The position numbers were made by a program, and so were the translations under genes. This document shows positions 13,901 to 54,679 of a stretch of 64,000 nucleotides of DNA, in pieces. The DNA is taken from positions 49,408,880-49,472,879 of the forward strand of contig NC_088871.1 of NCBI RefSeq assembly GCF_032884065.1, in the 5' to 3' direction. Each line of letters begins with the position of its first letter. Position 1 is the first letter of the stretch. Under the pieces are notes generated by a model. It saw nothing but the letters and a program-made list of their open reading frames with translations. It had not been told where the DNA came from and did no database searches. The stretch is from Artemia franciscana (lineage: Eukaryota > Arthropoda > Branchiopoda > Anostraca > Artemiidae).

Positions 13901-16900
13901 ATGAAGCTATTGCGAAACAAGAGTTCAATTTTGGGATTCGTTTGTGGAACTCTTTAGAGAGCAAGTGACGTCCTAAAAGAAAGGCGAGGTGGCAGTGCGA
14001 TTCGACCATGCAAGAAATATTCTCAAAGTGAATTACCTTTGCTTGATCCTCTTACCTCGGGAAAACGGAGGGCTCCAGAGTGAATGCATACAACCGTTGA
14101 GGACCTCAATGACTTGTAATAACACTTGCTTAGTTCAATTCTTTAAGGCACCTTTGCAGGTTTGTACTGGGTTTTATGCCAGAGCTTGTTGGCGTCGAAT
14201 ATTGCTATGGTGTTGGTCTTCTAACTTAATATTTCCTTGTTCTTCACTTTCATTTTTACCTCGCTCTGATTCTCGCTGTTGGTTGTCTTATAACCGCACA
14301 CTTCTTGGCTTTTCCACTTTTGTTTCTGATTCATTTTAATCCTCGTTGTCGCAAGTTTTCTAACCGCATATGTCTTTGTTCTTCGCTTTCGTTTTTGACT
14401 TGTCCCGATTCTCTCTGTCGTTTGTCTTCTAACCGAACATTTCTTGGTTTTCAACTTTCGTTTTAAATCGATCTTATTCTCGCTGTCGTTTGTCTTCTAA
14501 CCGCACCTTTCTTTGTTCTTCACTTTTGTTTTTGATTCGTTTTGATCCTCGTTGTCACAAATCTTCCAACTGTATATCTCCTTTTTCTTCTCTTTCGTTT
14601 CATACTTCTTTGTTCTTCATTTATGATTTTCATTATTTGAGATATTTTTTTCAATGCCCTTTGCTTTAGCTGCTTAGGGTCTAGTTTATTTCACCAATTG
14701 TGAATTTACGTTTTTTGGGTCATCCTCATGGTCTTGTTATATTTCAGAATTGCAAAAATAAAACAAAAAATAAAATGTAAATTTAAAAATGATAATGGCC
14801 ATTATTGGATCTAAAGTGGCACCGCAAATGAAGACTATAAGACATATAACTTCATTGTAAAAAATAAAAATCAGTTTGGAACAGCAAAATATTACTTCGA
14901 TCCTGTTTTTCTGGTATTTCCAAAGGAGCTAAGCTAAACGAGGCATATACCCATAGATAAAACTTTTCTTACTGTTTCCTCGTTGCTGAGGTATCTTTTC
15001 TTTAAGCTTATCACTGTTTGAAATCCTTCTAAAGACCACAGTCTACTCAATATCATACACACTATACCCCTTGCAAAAACGTTCTTCACCCAAATAGATG
15101 ATCTACTATCCATCCTTACATTTAATGCACTGATCATGCATAACAGAGGAAGCTGTCTCCTTTCAACAGTTCCAAAGATAATTTAACTCCTTAACATGTT
15201 AAACTTGGTAATTGAGTTTTTTGCTATAGGAAGTGTTCTTTTATAAGGATGCAGCTACCGCTGCAACAACAATCGCGTTTGATTGGACAGGTGGTTCAAT
15301 TAAATTTACTCTTGTTCCAACGAATCATCATCTATAACAGTTGTAAATTTTCGTTTTTTTGGGTCTTCCTCTAGACCTGTTTTTTTATACTTAAACAGTT
15401 TAGAGCGCGATTCATAAAAAAAAAAAACTGAGTTTAGCTCTATAATAAGTGTATGATCCTATTCTCTTTAAGCTATGTTTATTCTAGTTTAATTTTTGGA
15501 AGTTAACGTACCAGACTGATAGATTGTTCAAATATTTCATAAGGCTTTAAGAATTTGTTTTTGCAATTGTTATTTAGAATGAATTTATTTTTGTTCTAGA
15601 CAAAAATAAGCCTATTTTTTGTCTTCATTTAATAGAATTTTTGCGTGAGGATCTTCGCAAGAAGAGAGTCTCATAGCCATGTAACGTCATTTAAATGAAA
15701 AATGTATTTCCAAAATTAAGACTCGTAACTAATTTTCTCAAACTCTTGACCTATCTTGATTCTTTTTTCAAGCCAGAAAATCTTAGGGTTCCGATTTAAA
15801 ACAAAAAATATGGAGCTGTTTTCGAGAAAATAAAATCATACATAATTATTGCTTGTTTAAAGAGAGTAGATACACATACATATACATATATGTTAGCCAA
15901 AAGGTGATATTCCTGATATCCTTGATTGATTTCCCCCATATTAGATATCCATGTCATGCCAGAAAAGGTGGCCTTTTCAGTACTAATTTAGAAAGAAAAA
16001 ACAGGAAAAAAATTATAGAAGCATCTGTACCGAATTTTTCAGAAAAAATGGAATATTTCGTGTTTTACATGTAGGAACTAGAAACCCCTCGCAGTAGGTT
16101 TCTTAAACATGCTGAAAGTGATGGTTCAATTCTCATCAAACTTACACCCATTCTAGAGGAATAATTACTCCTTTGACTTAATTTACGCAAATTTTCTATA
16201 TTTCGAATATATTATTTTCTTATTTTACTTCTATTTTGAAAGTATTGTAATACTGAAATTAAACTTTAGTATACAAACTCATGTTTAGTAAAAAGTCATA
16301 AAAACCCGAAAAAATTCATTTAAATCCATCCTCATATTCACAATAACCGTGAATAAGATACTAAAACGAACAGAAATAAAATTTAAAAAAGCTAGTTGTT
16401 CAAGCGAAAGCAAATATCAATCCTTGCTCTCTACGCTAAAGTTTGACTTTCTTTTCGCTAATTCTTCAAGAACAGATGTCCCAACACATGAGTAATGTGA
16501 AAAAGCAATTGGTATGTAGAACACCTGCAAATACAAACAGGCTCTATTTGTTGCATTCTAAAATGCTTTCACTGAGGCACTAGTCAAGTTTTAATGTAAA
16601 GAGCATGAAATTGAGCGGGGAGATAGCGCTCTCCGTATACAGGACATTCCTATTCGTTTCAAATTTTGATGTCGCTCACTTGAAAACTAGTTTTTTTGAT
16701 TTTATTTAATAAAAAGGCGAAAACGCAAGAATACAAAAATTAAATATTCCATTGAAAGCTGAAGAAAAAATGGGTGGATCATATTTCCCCCCAAGATTAC
16801 TCTTTGTGTGGATGTTTTATTAAACACAAATTTTTTAATCTTTTTGCATTAAAGTGAAAAAAAGTATCACTTTCTGAAGCTTTCTCAAGATTATCGTTAA

Positions 16901-17205
16901 TTTCATCTTTAAACTGATATTTGTGAGAAGGTCTGTAACATCATTTGTACTTTGTGTGTTTATGATCGAAGACTGCAGTTTTCTAGGTAAATGTCAACAT
17001 ATAATTTCACTTTCATCTTTTAGGCTCTATTTTTGCATCCCATCGGCTTGACGACCTCAAAGGGGATTCTGCAAAACGTTCAATTACAGCATTGGCTAGG
17101 CAAATTGCTTATAAAACAGTTGTTCAGCCCTGCCAAGTTTGCAAATGTGAAGAAAGTCGACATTTGACTGAAGCAGTACTTGTTTGTGAGCCGTGCAGTC
17201 AATAA
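1777..17205 (+). CDS. Apolipophorin-like large lipid transfer protein, C-terminal six exons (partial gene)
   Basis: Six exons join in phase: 1777-1919, 5010-5216, 7075-7184, 10360-10499, 12606-12834, 17024-17205. The joined product is about 336 residues and lacks its N-terminus. Apolipophorins are secreted haemolymph proteins that scaffold lipoprotein particles carrying diacylglycerol and sterols between tissues. The recognised part is the C-terminal region after the VWD domain: a cysteine-rich start with a CAAIMAYREACRKKGV stretch, then PQTCLKC; a segment reading DILFIFENDECIKEVLKRL; NNRFGFLIYGSS; TVVFVPCSLCQ; HIQLLQRNAGICADISL; and a terminal PCQVCKCEE...CEPCSQ before TAA. This order is like insect apolipophorin II/I. 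All exon junctions keep the frame and use GT/AG. The identification rests on remembered family resemblance, not a search. A related crustacean discoidal lipoprotein or clotting-type large lipid transfer protein is the main alternative. Confidence 0.82.
2550..2860. repeat. Dispersed repeat family R3, copy 1
   Basis: This stretch (GATTCAGGAAT..., TGGCGTCAGATCAAACGAAAAG, AACAACAAGAAAAATCACTTC, GGGTAGCACTG) matches 47180-47490 over its whole length at clearly diverged identity. No ORF or terminal repeat was identified, so the class is unknown. Confidence 0.6.
3250..3425. repeat. Inverted and direct copies of ACCCGTGTT
   Basis: The nonamer ACCCGTGTT or its complement AACACGGGT occurs several times with slight variation, including a back-to-back arrangement ACCGTGTTCAACACGGGT near 3309-3327. 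It is GC-richer than its surroundings. An open frame crosses it but resembles no protein I know. Confidence 0.6.
4067..4111. other. Perfect 14-bp stem hairpin
   Basis: ATCAAAATAGCGTG at 4067-4080 is exactly complementary to CACGCTATTTTGAT at 4098-4111, with a 17-base loop. It sits in an intron on the sense strand. No transposon termini or target-site duplication could be assigned. Confidence 0.85.
4544..5031 (+). repeat. Recent 244-bp tandem duplication crossing an intron/exon junction
   Basis: Unit 1 is 4544-4787 and unit 2 is 4788-5031. They differ at only about three positions. The heptamer AATTTTG lies at both unit starts (4544, 4788) and again at 5032 in the exon, so the breakpoints carry 7-bp microhomology. 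Each unit ends with the branch and acceptor region plus the first 22 bases of exon b. Confidence 0.95.
5010..5216 (+). CDS. Apolipophorin-like exon b
   Basis: 207 nt. The acceptor is TATTTTCAG ending 5009 and the donor is GTAAGA from 5217. It encodes KCETGDRTNFAFNEV, then a hydrophobic strand DILFIFEND and a helix-like KEVLKRLQLIIVRIDKEL, resembling the start of a VWA-like fold. Its acceptor and first 22 bases are duplicated exactly 244 bp upstream, so a decoy acceptor ending at 4765 precedes it. Confidence 0.88.
5217..7074 (+). other. Intron b-c of the apolipophorin-like gene
   Basis: AT-rich intron. The only element-like content is a probable LINE 3' end on the minus strand (5840-6110). 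The rest shows no ORF, repeat or site I can name. Confidence 0.75.
5840..6110 (-). mobile_element. Probable 3' end of a non-LTR retrotransposon
   Basis: Read on the minus strand, the block ends with AATAAA followed by about three CTGAA units (complement at 5844-5862). It is preceded by a GC-richer tail and an acidic peptide-like frame (GDGVDLDFDFEDEA). An AATAAA-plus-pentamer tail is typical of CR1/L2/RTE-type LINEs. No reverse transcriptase is left. Confidence 0.5.
7075..7184 (+). CDS. Apolipophorin-like exon c
   Basis: 110 nt. The acceptor is TTTTTTTAG ending 7074 and the donor is GTATGT from 7185. With the previous exon it reads NNRFGFLIYGSSVESVSFNK, equivalent to the NNRFGLVGFGG-type strand of insect apolipophorins, then LFSGKNARDLLHYLKET. 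One base is left over and pairs with the next exon to give Tyr. Confidence 0.85.
7920..8270 (+). repeat. Dispersed repeat family R2, copy 1
   Basis: Contains GGCACTTGGTATCTATCAAG, a GTCTGTCTGTC run, TTTGGCAGGCATATCAGG and a G-rich block followed by AACTTACGAACGGGTGATCGGATC. The same ordered blocks recur in 54680-55600 and, inverted, in 32260-32430. It is non-coding, of unknown class. Confidence 0.75.
8500..9010 (-). repeat. Dispersed repeat family R1, copy 1 (minus orientation)
   Basis: Read on the minus strand it shares GCTCGTAACTT, a block with CCCCCTATTTTC and inverted GCTCTTxxxCTAAAGTTT / AAACTTTAGCGTAAAG arms with copies at 28460-29440 and 48050-49650. It carries a 12-bp hairpin at 8588-8616. 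It has no coding capacity that I recognise. Confidence 0.7.
8588..8616. other. 12-bp stem hairpin at the edge of repeat R1
   Basis: AGGTCGCTCCTT (8588-8599) and AAGGAGCGACCT (8605-8616) are perfect complements around a five-base loop GTAGT. It lies at the boundary of an R1 copy, so it may be two abutting copies of the repeat's terminus. Confidence 0.85.
9290..9395. repeat. ATATCGATA-rich stretch with a possible hAT-like end
   Basis: Degenerate ATATCGATA units run into TATCGCCCAACACTAG. On the minus strand this reads CTAGTGTTGGGCGATA, and TAGTG starts are seen in some hAT transposon termini. Only one end is visible and no transposase is present, so the class is a guess. Confidence 0.3.
9960..10320 (+). 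mobile_element. Possible LINE 3' remnant (RT C-terminal tail plus 3' UTR)
   Basis: A 67-residue frame ends ...CSAYSTERYRKSFVPYFTRHFN, a pattern (R-x-R-K-S-F-x-P-x-x-x-R-x-x-N) common at the end of non-LTR reverse transcriptase ORFs. The following UTR-like sequence reaches GTGAATAAATATATTC and an A/T-rich tail. No catalytic domain is present. Confidence 0.4.
10360..10499 (+). CDS. Apolipophorin-like exon d
   Basis: 140 nt. The acceptor is GCATTTCAG ending 10359 and the donor is GTAATA from 10500. It encodes YPNNELGRESNN, then LRLAIETFPFRYHSS and the strand TVVFVPCSLCQ, like the ALKYA..PFR..A.K.IILV.C..C segment of insect apolipophorins. Two pieces of it recur in a decayed copy at 10837-10889. 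Confidence 0.85.
10525..10650. repeat. TATTCTG / TATTCTAGAC minisatellite
   Basis: Heptamer TATTCTG and decamer TATTCTAGAC-type units alternate about a dozen times. Substitutions turn some units into GACATTAT. It starts just downstream of the exon d donor. Confidence 0.85.
10837..10889 (+). pseudogene. Decayed, internally deleted copy of apolipophorin-like exon d
   Basis: 10837-10860 matches exon d positions 10401-10424 at 20 of 24 bases. 10863-10886 matches its TGTGGTCTTTGTTCCATGTAGCTT segment at 22 of 24. The roughly 28 bases between are missing. A T tract with CAG stands before it (10837-10839) and GTAAGA follows (10890), so the fragment looks like a 50-nt exon. Its length and stop codons make a functional role doubtful. 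Confidence 0.8.
10880..11680. repeat. Degenerate tandem array, period roughly 250 bp
   Basis: The blocks GTCGAGTACACAGAGC...GGTTGGCTTAGTACAAATAGGT (near 11276) and CTCGAGTACACTAAGC...GGTTGGCTTAGTGCAAATAGGT (near 11530) align with their flanks. Weaker matches (GTACCATTTCTGAA, GGCTACCATTTCTGAA) extend the array back to about 11080. Two to three units are visible. Confidence 0.65.
12606..12834 (+). CDS. Apolipophorin-like exon e
   Basis: 229 nt. The acceptor is TTTTTTTCTAG ending 12605 and the donor is GTAAGT from 12835. It continues in phase 0 from the preceding GAG. It encodes EQKGLTSAFTASKLPVHIYF, then SFLKLTERKSILGFN and SHIQLLQRNAGICADISLKT. The last stretch is close to a segment near the apolipophorin C-terminus. 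Confidence 0.86.
12835..17023 (+). other. Intron e-f of the apolipophorin-like gene
   Basis: 4.2 kb. It contains a 69-bp minisatellite (14270-14600) that is open on the minus strand for part of its length. The rest is AT-rich with no recognisable exon. 16420-16450 carries a GCTAAAGTTTGACTTTC stretch shared with dispersed repeat R1. Confidence 0.75.
14270..14600 (-). repeat. 69-bp minisatellite encoding a degenerate 23-residue basic repeat
   Basis: AACCGCA-type landmarks fall at 14292, 14362, 14431, 14499 and 14568, spacing 70, 69, 68 and 69. Read on the minus strand, the open part (14221-14454) gives Lys/Arg-rich units such as KTKKCSVRRQTTERIG and RTKTYAVRKLATTRIK. The unit length is three times 23, so the frame is mostly kept; upstream units have stops. 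It may be a fossil of a coding repeat in a mobile element protein. Confidence 0.65.
17024..17205 (+). CDS. Apolipophorin-like terminal exon f with stop
   Basis: 182 nt from acceptor CATCTTTTAG (ending 17023) to TAA at 17203-17205. It encodes GSIFASHRLDDLKGDSAKRS, a basic ALARQIAYKTVV, then a small cysteine cluster PCQVCKCEESRHL and CEPCSQ. A CxxC-type ending before the stop is typical of apolipophorin II/I. The 3' UTR is AT-rich with ATTAAA at 17262-17267. Confidence 0.88.
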
Positions 17206-17261
17206 TAGTGCCTTTTAGCTAATATTCTATTTTTAATAGTCAACTGAATTTAAATTAATAT

Positions 17262-17267
17262 ATTAAA
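17262..17267 (+). terminator. Candidate polyadenylation signal ATTAAA
   Basis: ATTAAA lies 57 bases past the apolipophorin-like stop, followed by a GTGTTTGTG stretch that could act as the downstream GT-rich element. No AATAAA lies between the stop and this point. Confidence 0.5.
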
Positions 17268-19479
17268 GTGTTTGTGATAGACATTTTGAACTCTGTATAG
17301 ACGGAAACAATCTTTTCCTAGTATGTTTTCTTGACCTTTTCTTTACTTCACAGGCAAAATATTAACTCACAATACGGACTTTCTCGCTTTACCCATAACA
17401 AAAGGATTGTAAAGGATTTATCTAAAGAAATTAATATATGTCAAATTTGCTTCGCCAAGAGTACAATTTTTGCTGTCTCTACACATTCAGCTTCTTTTTT
17501 TGCAATTTATTCTTATTCTTAGAGTTCCTTTAACACAACTCGTTCTTACTGAATTGCATGCCAAAAGCAGGTGGTTGTGCCACATATTCAAAAACTGTTG
17601 CAAAACTTACTGCCATTTGGCAATAAACACAAGAACATATACATAAAAAGTAAAGAAAACTGTAAGGAATAAATAAAAACGTATGTACGCAAAAAGGTAA
17701 GAGATAAATACTGTAAGGAATAAATGGAAACGAATATAAGAAAATGTGTTATTATAGACATTTCTAAACTATTGTTTTCCATTATTTCCCTTTTCAATTC
17801 TTATTTAAATTGAGTCCTATATAGTATAGTTTGATAGACTTAAGGTGATACAGAAGTGTAAATTAGTTTGCGAGCCTCAGCCTTGCTGTCTTGTCGGCTG
17901 ACTGTCGCAGAGACAAAGGGCTTGTTAACGAATTCTCCCAGGAGACTAGCCATCATTGACAACTGTCCAGAACTATGGATTGACTAGTGAGACCGTCTTT
18001 AAAAGACAATGTAATTTTACATCCTTTTCGTTGGCGAGATTGTCTATCAATGCGGATGGCACCACGAGGAATCCCAAAGCGGCCAAATTGGTCAAATGAT
18101 AATTCCTTTGAGCTGATTTTTTAGTATTTTCCTAGCAGGTAACATTTTCAAGGACTGCCCTTTCCTGAATTTTAAAAATGTGATTCTGCTCCATTTAATC
18201 GGAAAAAAATTCACACTTTCTGAGTAAGTTTCATTAAGATTAAATACCTGACTTTTGAAACTAGTTGCAGGAGTGTTATGGGGTTTTACCTCGATTTTAT
18301 GAGCGTTTACCAGTCCCCCATTGCATATGTACATAATGGCCATGAGCCAAATTCTTAGTATTCAACACTCCTATCCTTCACTTCCAATGGCTGTAGACTT
18401 CTTCCTTGGTCAAAAATATCATTTTAGACGTCCCTGAGCGTTTGCCCGCTTTGCCACCGACATTTTCGTAATGTAATAATTATAATACAATCATAATAAT
18501 ACTCGCTAGATTCGTTGATACTCCTAGTTGCAGCGCACATATTGAAAGATTAATAAATGCCTAGTGAGATGAATAGAGAATGGTGACGGCTGTTACAGAT
18601 GGATAAATCTTTTGAAAACTGCTCAGCATTAACATATGTTTGCATGTACTTTATAGTCCTTACGCAGGGAAAAATGAAATCGGCATAAAAAGTACAGATA
18701 TAAACCTGCAGTCTTTGTAAAGAGGCAGGGGGTACTTGAGTCTAAAGGGGGAGCCAAACAAAACTTTGTCTTCCAAGCAACTGAAGTGCAATGTAGAATA
18801 TCGGAAATGACGTTCTCAAACTGCTGCTTCCAAGTTCGAAATGTGAGCTGAAGTATGCTCATTTCTGCAAGGCTCACGAGTTTAGACGAATTTCAAAAAT
18901 GCTTATTTCTATTTTTAAAAGCTAAGTTTATTTAGATAAGCACTGAAACATTGTACTGATATTTAATGCTCTCTCCTATCACTCATTCCTAGGACAAAGG
19001 AGTTAGCTACAAACTAATGAGAATAATGAAAACTTGGGGGACTTAGGACACCTTTGAGACTTAGGTCTATCACCATCAGACCATAGGATAGAGCACCACT
19101 AATTTAGAAGCGAACTACGTGCCTGATCGACAACTGTATGAAAAGGATATCAGCTGACACATTTAGCAGTAATTCAGATAGGAAATTTGGACCAAGTTCC
19201 ACCAGCTATTCATCCGAAATTGTTTTGTATTTTTTCGTTTTCTAGTATTTTTCTTTATGAAGATAATGTTCGAGTGTATTCATTTGAAGTTACTCAAATT
19301 CACAAAAAATGTAAATACAGTGTTTTCGGGAGGAAAGAAAACTAATCCTTAATTTAAGGCCTTACAAGCGGACAAAGTTCATTTCAAACGAAACGGTTCG
19401 AATACAAAAAGGCTATAAGAAACTATTTGAAGTAAGTGGGAACTTCATAGGAGGGAGTAGAGTGAACTTCTGAAGAACC

Positions 19480-19545
19480 TGGGTGGAGGGAACCAAACAC
19501 GGCTGTGCTGACTCCGGTATGACCTGTCAATAGTAGCAGTAGTGG
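19480..19545. repeat. Retroelement-like tail motif, copy 1
   Basis: A purine-rich run leads into CACGGCTGTGCTGACTCCGG. A similar TACACA/GCAGCT..GCTGACTTCAGGCGGC-type motif occurs at 49975-50035 and, inverted, just beyond the LINE fragment at 45212. The match is short and diverged. Confidence 0.35.
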
Positions 19546-20899
19546 TTCAAATTTTATTAACCAATCAAATAAATGACGTAATAAAAATATAAATAATATT
19601 GCTCACTCTGGCCTAAAAACATCTCCCACTTATTATTGTTATACATTGTTATATATTACGCCCTATACAAATCGCAGAAAAGTAAACAAAAGAAAGACTT
19701 ATATATTGAAAAAAGAACAGATTAATTATAAAAAAAAAGCGAATATCACTCTGGTCTCATAGAGTACAAAAAAACTCAACTTCAATTATTTTATAATGTA
19801 ACTGCAAAAATATATAATAACTAACCCCAGCTAAATGCACTAAATATTGGACTAGATTAAGCATACCTAAAACTTTTATTAGAAAGTAGACAAAACAGTT
19901 TTATAACAAATTTTTGTGCTATTTGGATACTGTGGCGTATTTAATTACCTAAAACAATACTTAGTTTACTTTGCCCAACCTCTAGAAAGGTTTCAAGGGG
20001 GCTTTACCTAGAAACATAATTCTTTTAGTTCATATCCTCTATAACGTCTTTATTTTCAAAATGCCGAATGCATGGGCCTTGGGAAGCCTGGCAAAGGATG
20101 TCAAATATAATTGATTTACAATATGTTATAATTCTTTAAGCATCCACCCCCTCCCCTTCTGTTAAGAATTATAACATTAAAATTATTACTATGATTTATA
20201 TCATAATATAATTTTTAGCAGCACTATTTATTGCATGAATATTGGCCTGATAGAAAAATACACAACTTCAGAAATAAACACAAAAATGCTATCTTCTTTC
20301 ATAAAAAAATACCACAAAATCTATTTACTCCCTTTATTCTATGGTTTGTCTAGGATTTTCACTTGTTTTTAATAAGAGTTCTTACGTTCTTAAATATATC
20401 AAAAATGTATATCTTTCTTTCATCCAACAATGATCATTTTGCTGTTGCTTCATCTGCCTCTTTGGTACAGCTACCTAGAAATAATTTTCCCAAAATGCTG
20501 GGAAAACATTTCGGACGAAATGGTAAATTGAAATTTTGGGAAAGTACGGCATGCGTTGTTTAAGAAAGAAATTAAAAAAATAAACGCATAACAAAAACGC
20601 CTGAAGCCAAGTACCGCAAATCTGTGTCATTACTTGGCTATACCCCAAGGGCCATGACTCCTCAACGGAGAATTTTTCCAGAATAAGAAAAGCAAATGGC
20701 CAATTATTAGAACATGGAACTAGCTGAAATTTAGACTAACATTATCTTCATTTCCGCTGCGCTTGCTTTGCACAATCAAGTTTAAATATTTGATTTTCTT
20801 ATTTACTTAGCAAACAAAGTAATGAAGGCATATGGTGTCATTCCCATGGGCATTGTTTGTTTACTGTTTTTTACGTTGTAGGCTGATTACAGTTACTAG

Positions 20900-21112
<213 letters not shown>

Positions 21113-22922
21113 GATAACCGACGTTTGGCACAAATCGTCAGTGACATACTTTTGGTATGCTTTGATACTTTTTAGAAAAAGTAAATAAGGACCAACCACA
21201 TATTTTCTACAGAGATATATCATAAATTGAATTTATTCCATTATATTGTCTTTCTATCTAGAGCTAACCCAACAAAATTCGTCTTCTAAACATTTTTGGA
21301 CGATAAAATTTTCTCCGTTGGAATGGAACTATTCTATGTCCATTGAGTTTATTTTTCGAGGAGCTATTTGGAATATTAAAAAAATACAAATTCAAGCTCA
21401 TAACTGTTTTAGCACAAATTTAGAACTAGATACACAAGGTACAGTGACGGTAATTTGGACATAGAATAGCTCAATGATTACAGGATTCAGAAAAATTATA
21501 TTCCACCGTAGCCATACGATTTGAGATGTGTCAAGGAAATATCAAAAATTCCAACAAGTACCCCAGAATACACCTTATAAGTTAGTTACAAAAATATCTT
21601 TGGCACATATATGGCACAAACAAATTTCGTCAAAGAATATAAATATTAAATACAATTAAACACATAAAAAAATGCGTGAAGAAACATATTTTCTTCGCAA
21701 ATGAAATAATGACAATATTAAAACAGAGCTTATCTTTTTTTTTATTCTGGGGTTTTCTCAATTAAAGTCAATGCCATATTGAATTTTGACAACAATCAGA
21801 AAAGGCCAGACATTTAAAATTTTCATTGAGAATATTACAAGGATTTACAGAATTTGGGTCAATGTGGTTGGGTCAACTGTTCTCTATCCCTCTTTTTAAT
21901 GCGATTGCCCTCCCGCGTGACCTTCATTGCTCCCCTTTTTTTTCGTGATTTCAGCTGTATCTAATAGGTCGGGGCTCAATCGTAGACTTACTAATTTATA
22001 ATAGACAACAGGCAGCATTTTTTTACCCACTTTTTCTTATGCCTCGCCATTAAATGTTTTATAGCATATAAAAAACTTTGTTAACAAAAAAATTCAATAT
22101 TTTCCCATTAATATTAACAACCGAATTGAATTAATTTGCAATATGAACAATTCATTTCCAGTTTCTACTGCTTCTGTCTATCTTGAATTGAGCTCCGAAT
22201 TGAGATATTAAATATTCAACAATGCTAAATTTAAATATTCAACAAAATTAGAAAAGCTTCAACACCGACGGTGTCAAAAGCTTATTCTATTTTTCATCAG
22301 TACAAAAAAGAATTTAAATAATCATAAGTCATTACCAGAATTAAATTTTAAATTTTAAATCGCATTTCCGAGATAACACAAGAAATACCAACTTAAGAAT
22401 TTGCAAGTTGCTTGGCGTTCAATACCAAAATTGAAAATGAGTATCGCTAAAATGTATTGTAAAATCAGGGTACTTATATGATATACGCCCTACCTAATGT
22501 TCTTCTGATATGCTGCTCTAACACTCAATCCTAATGATATATATCAAAGTAAGATAAAAAGATAATACTTTAGAAACAAATTTGGGCTATACATTTGCAC
22601 ATTAAGGAGGAGGGGAAGGGATAAAGTATAATGGGTCTGCATGCCTAATGTGTTAGGTACAATTATTCTGCATATTCAGTAGTAAGAATTGTTTTCTAAC
22701 GTCACACTGTCCAAATACTTTACCCCCATCCTACCCCCTCCCTAATTTGCAAATATATAGCCAAATTATATATTTTCCATATATCATCTCACATCTCTTT
22801 ATCTTGTCTTACGCTAAGACGAAAGAAACTAACGAAAAAAAAACAAACAAACGATTTTATAATGCGTCAATGAATGAACAACTTGGGCGGTAGGGCGTTT
22901 ATCATACAAATACCAAAATCAC

Positions 22923-53736
<30,814 letters not shown>

Positions 53737-54136
53737 CTAAAAAAAAACCAATATAGCAAAGTGACTTTCCCTAAAAGCAAAAATGAGAATGAAGTGATTA
53801 CGATTAAAGAACAATAAACTGCAAAGCGTAAAGGCCAACAGGGATGCTAATCATCTCAGATACAAGCCAAATCGTACCTATCACGCCAAAAAGTCGTCTG
53901 ATATTTTATACTTCTATTATAAGAGCCACAAAACGTCTACTAAGCTGCTCTCAAAGGGAGGACCAACACGGCAATGGAGACGAGGAGTTTTAAAGTCTAC
54001 TTGAATATGCGTTACCCTGCTCATCCTTTCTCTGAGAAGAGCTTGGCAAATGCTTTTTGGCAATTATCTCAGGCGTGGGAGCGACGAATTGTTCATGTTA
54101 AAAGTATGTCGGATAAATTACATACGACCCCTTTGA

Positions 54137-54470
54137 TAACTGGTCACATACACTAGGAAGCATAAGAAATTGATTGCAGCCCTCATTCTTCCTATAAAGA
54201 AACTGGTTTATACTACATAGTAATTGCTTTGCATTTTAGACTAAAAGCCGGAGTACTGTCAAGGTAGTCAGGTTAAGGAGCGGCATTAACTTTTTTTTAA
54301 CACGAGCTCTGTTATAGTCCGGTTGTTTACTAGTGGCACTGCCACATCTTGGACCTAAAAGAAAAGTAAAATAGCGAAGTGACCTCACATAAGAGCTTGA
54401 GTAACACTCAAATGATCCTAATTCAACACTGGGACTAAAGGCCGACTGCAGTGCTGATCAGGGGGTCACT
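54137..54470 (-). pseudogene. Decayed duplicate of the COLGALT D-A-D exon and flanking intron
   Basis: Collinear with 53488-53860: ACTGGTCA, GCAGCCCT.xTTCTTxC, TAATTGCTxTGCATTxxxGAC, GGAGTAC, GAGCGxCAxxxACTTT, CACGAGCTC, CCxGGTTGTTTACTAGTxGCAC, ACATCTTGGACCTAAAA at the old acceptor, then intron (AAAATAGCGAAGTGAC, ACTGGGACTAAAGGCCxAC). Several indels and stops destroy the frame. Confidence 0.85.
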
Positions 54471-54679
54471 CCTTAAAATATTTTCACAGCATCTCAAAAC
54501 CTCAGCCCCGAGCTTGGAAATTTGGCAAAAGTAAATAGATTAATTATACTCTGGTTGTCTGCCCCAAATTGTGACTACCTTCAATTTTTGTTTTTCTTTA
54601 TATTCACAAAAAAAAAACTGAAAGTAAACTGCACCCAATCTAAGCCCCAAGATTCAAGGGGCGGTTACCTTAGTCTTTC

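Noticed and set aside
13989-14339. 116-codon plus-strand ORF
   Set aside because: Half of it is the antisense of the 69-bp minisatellite and the rest resembles no protein I know.
53974-54156. 60-codon plus-strand ORF METRSFKVYLNMRYP...
   Set aside because: No recognisable domain, adjacent to a decayed exon copy; treated as chance or element-derived.
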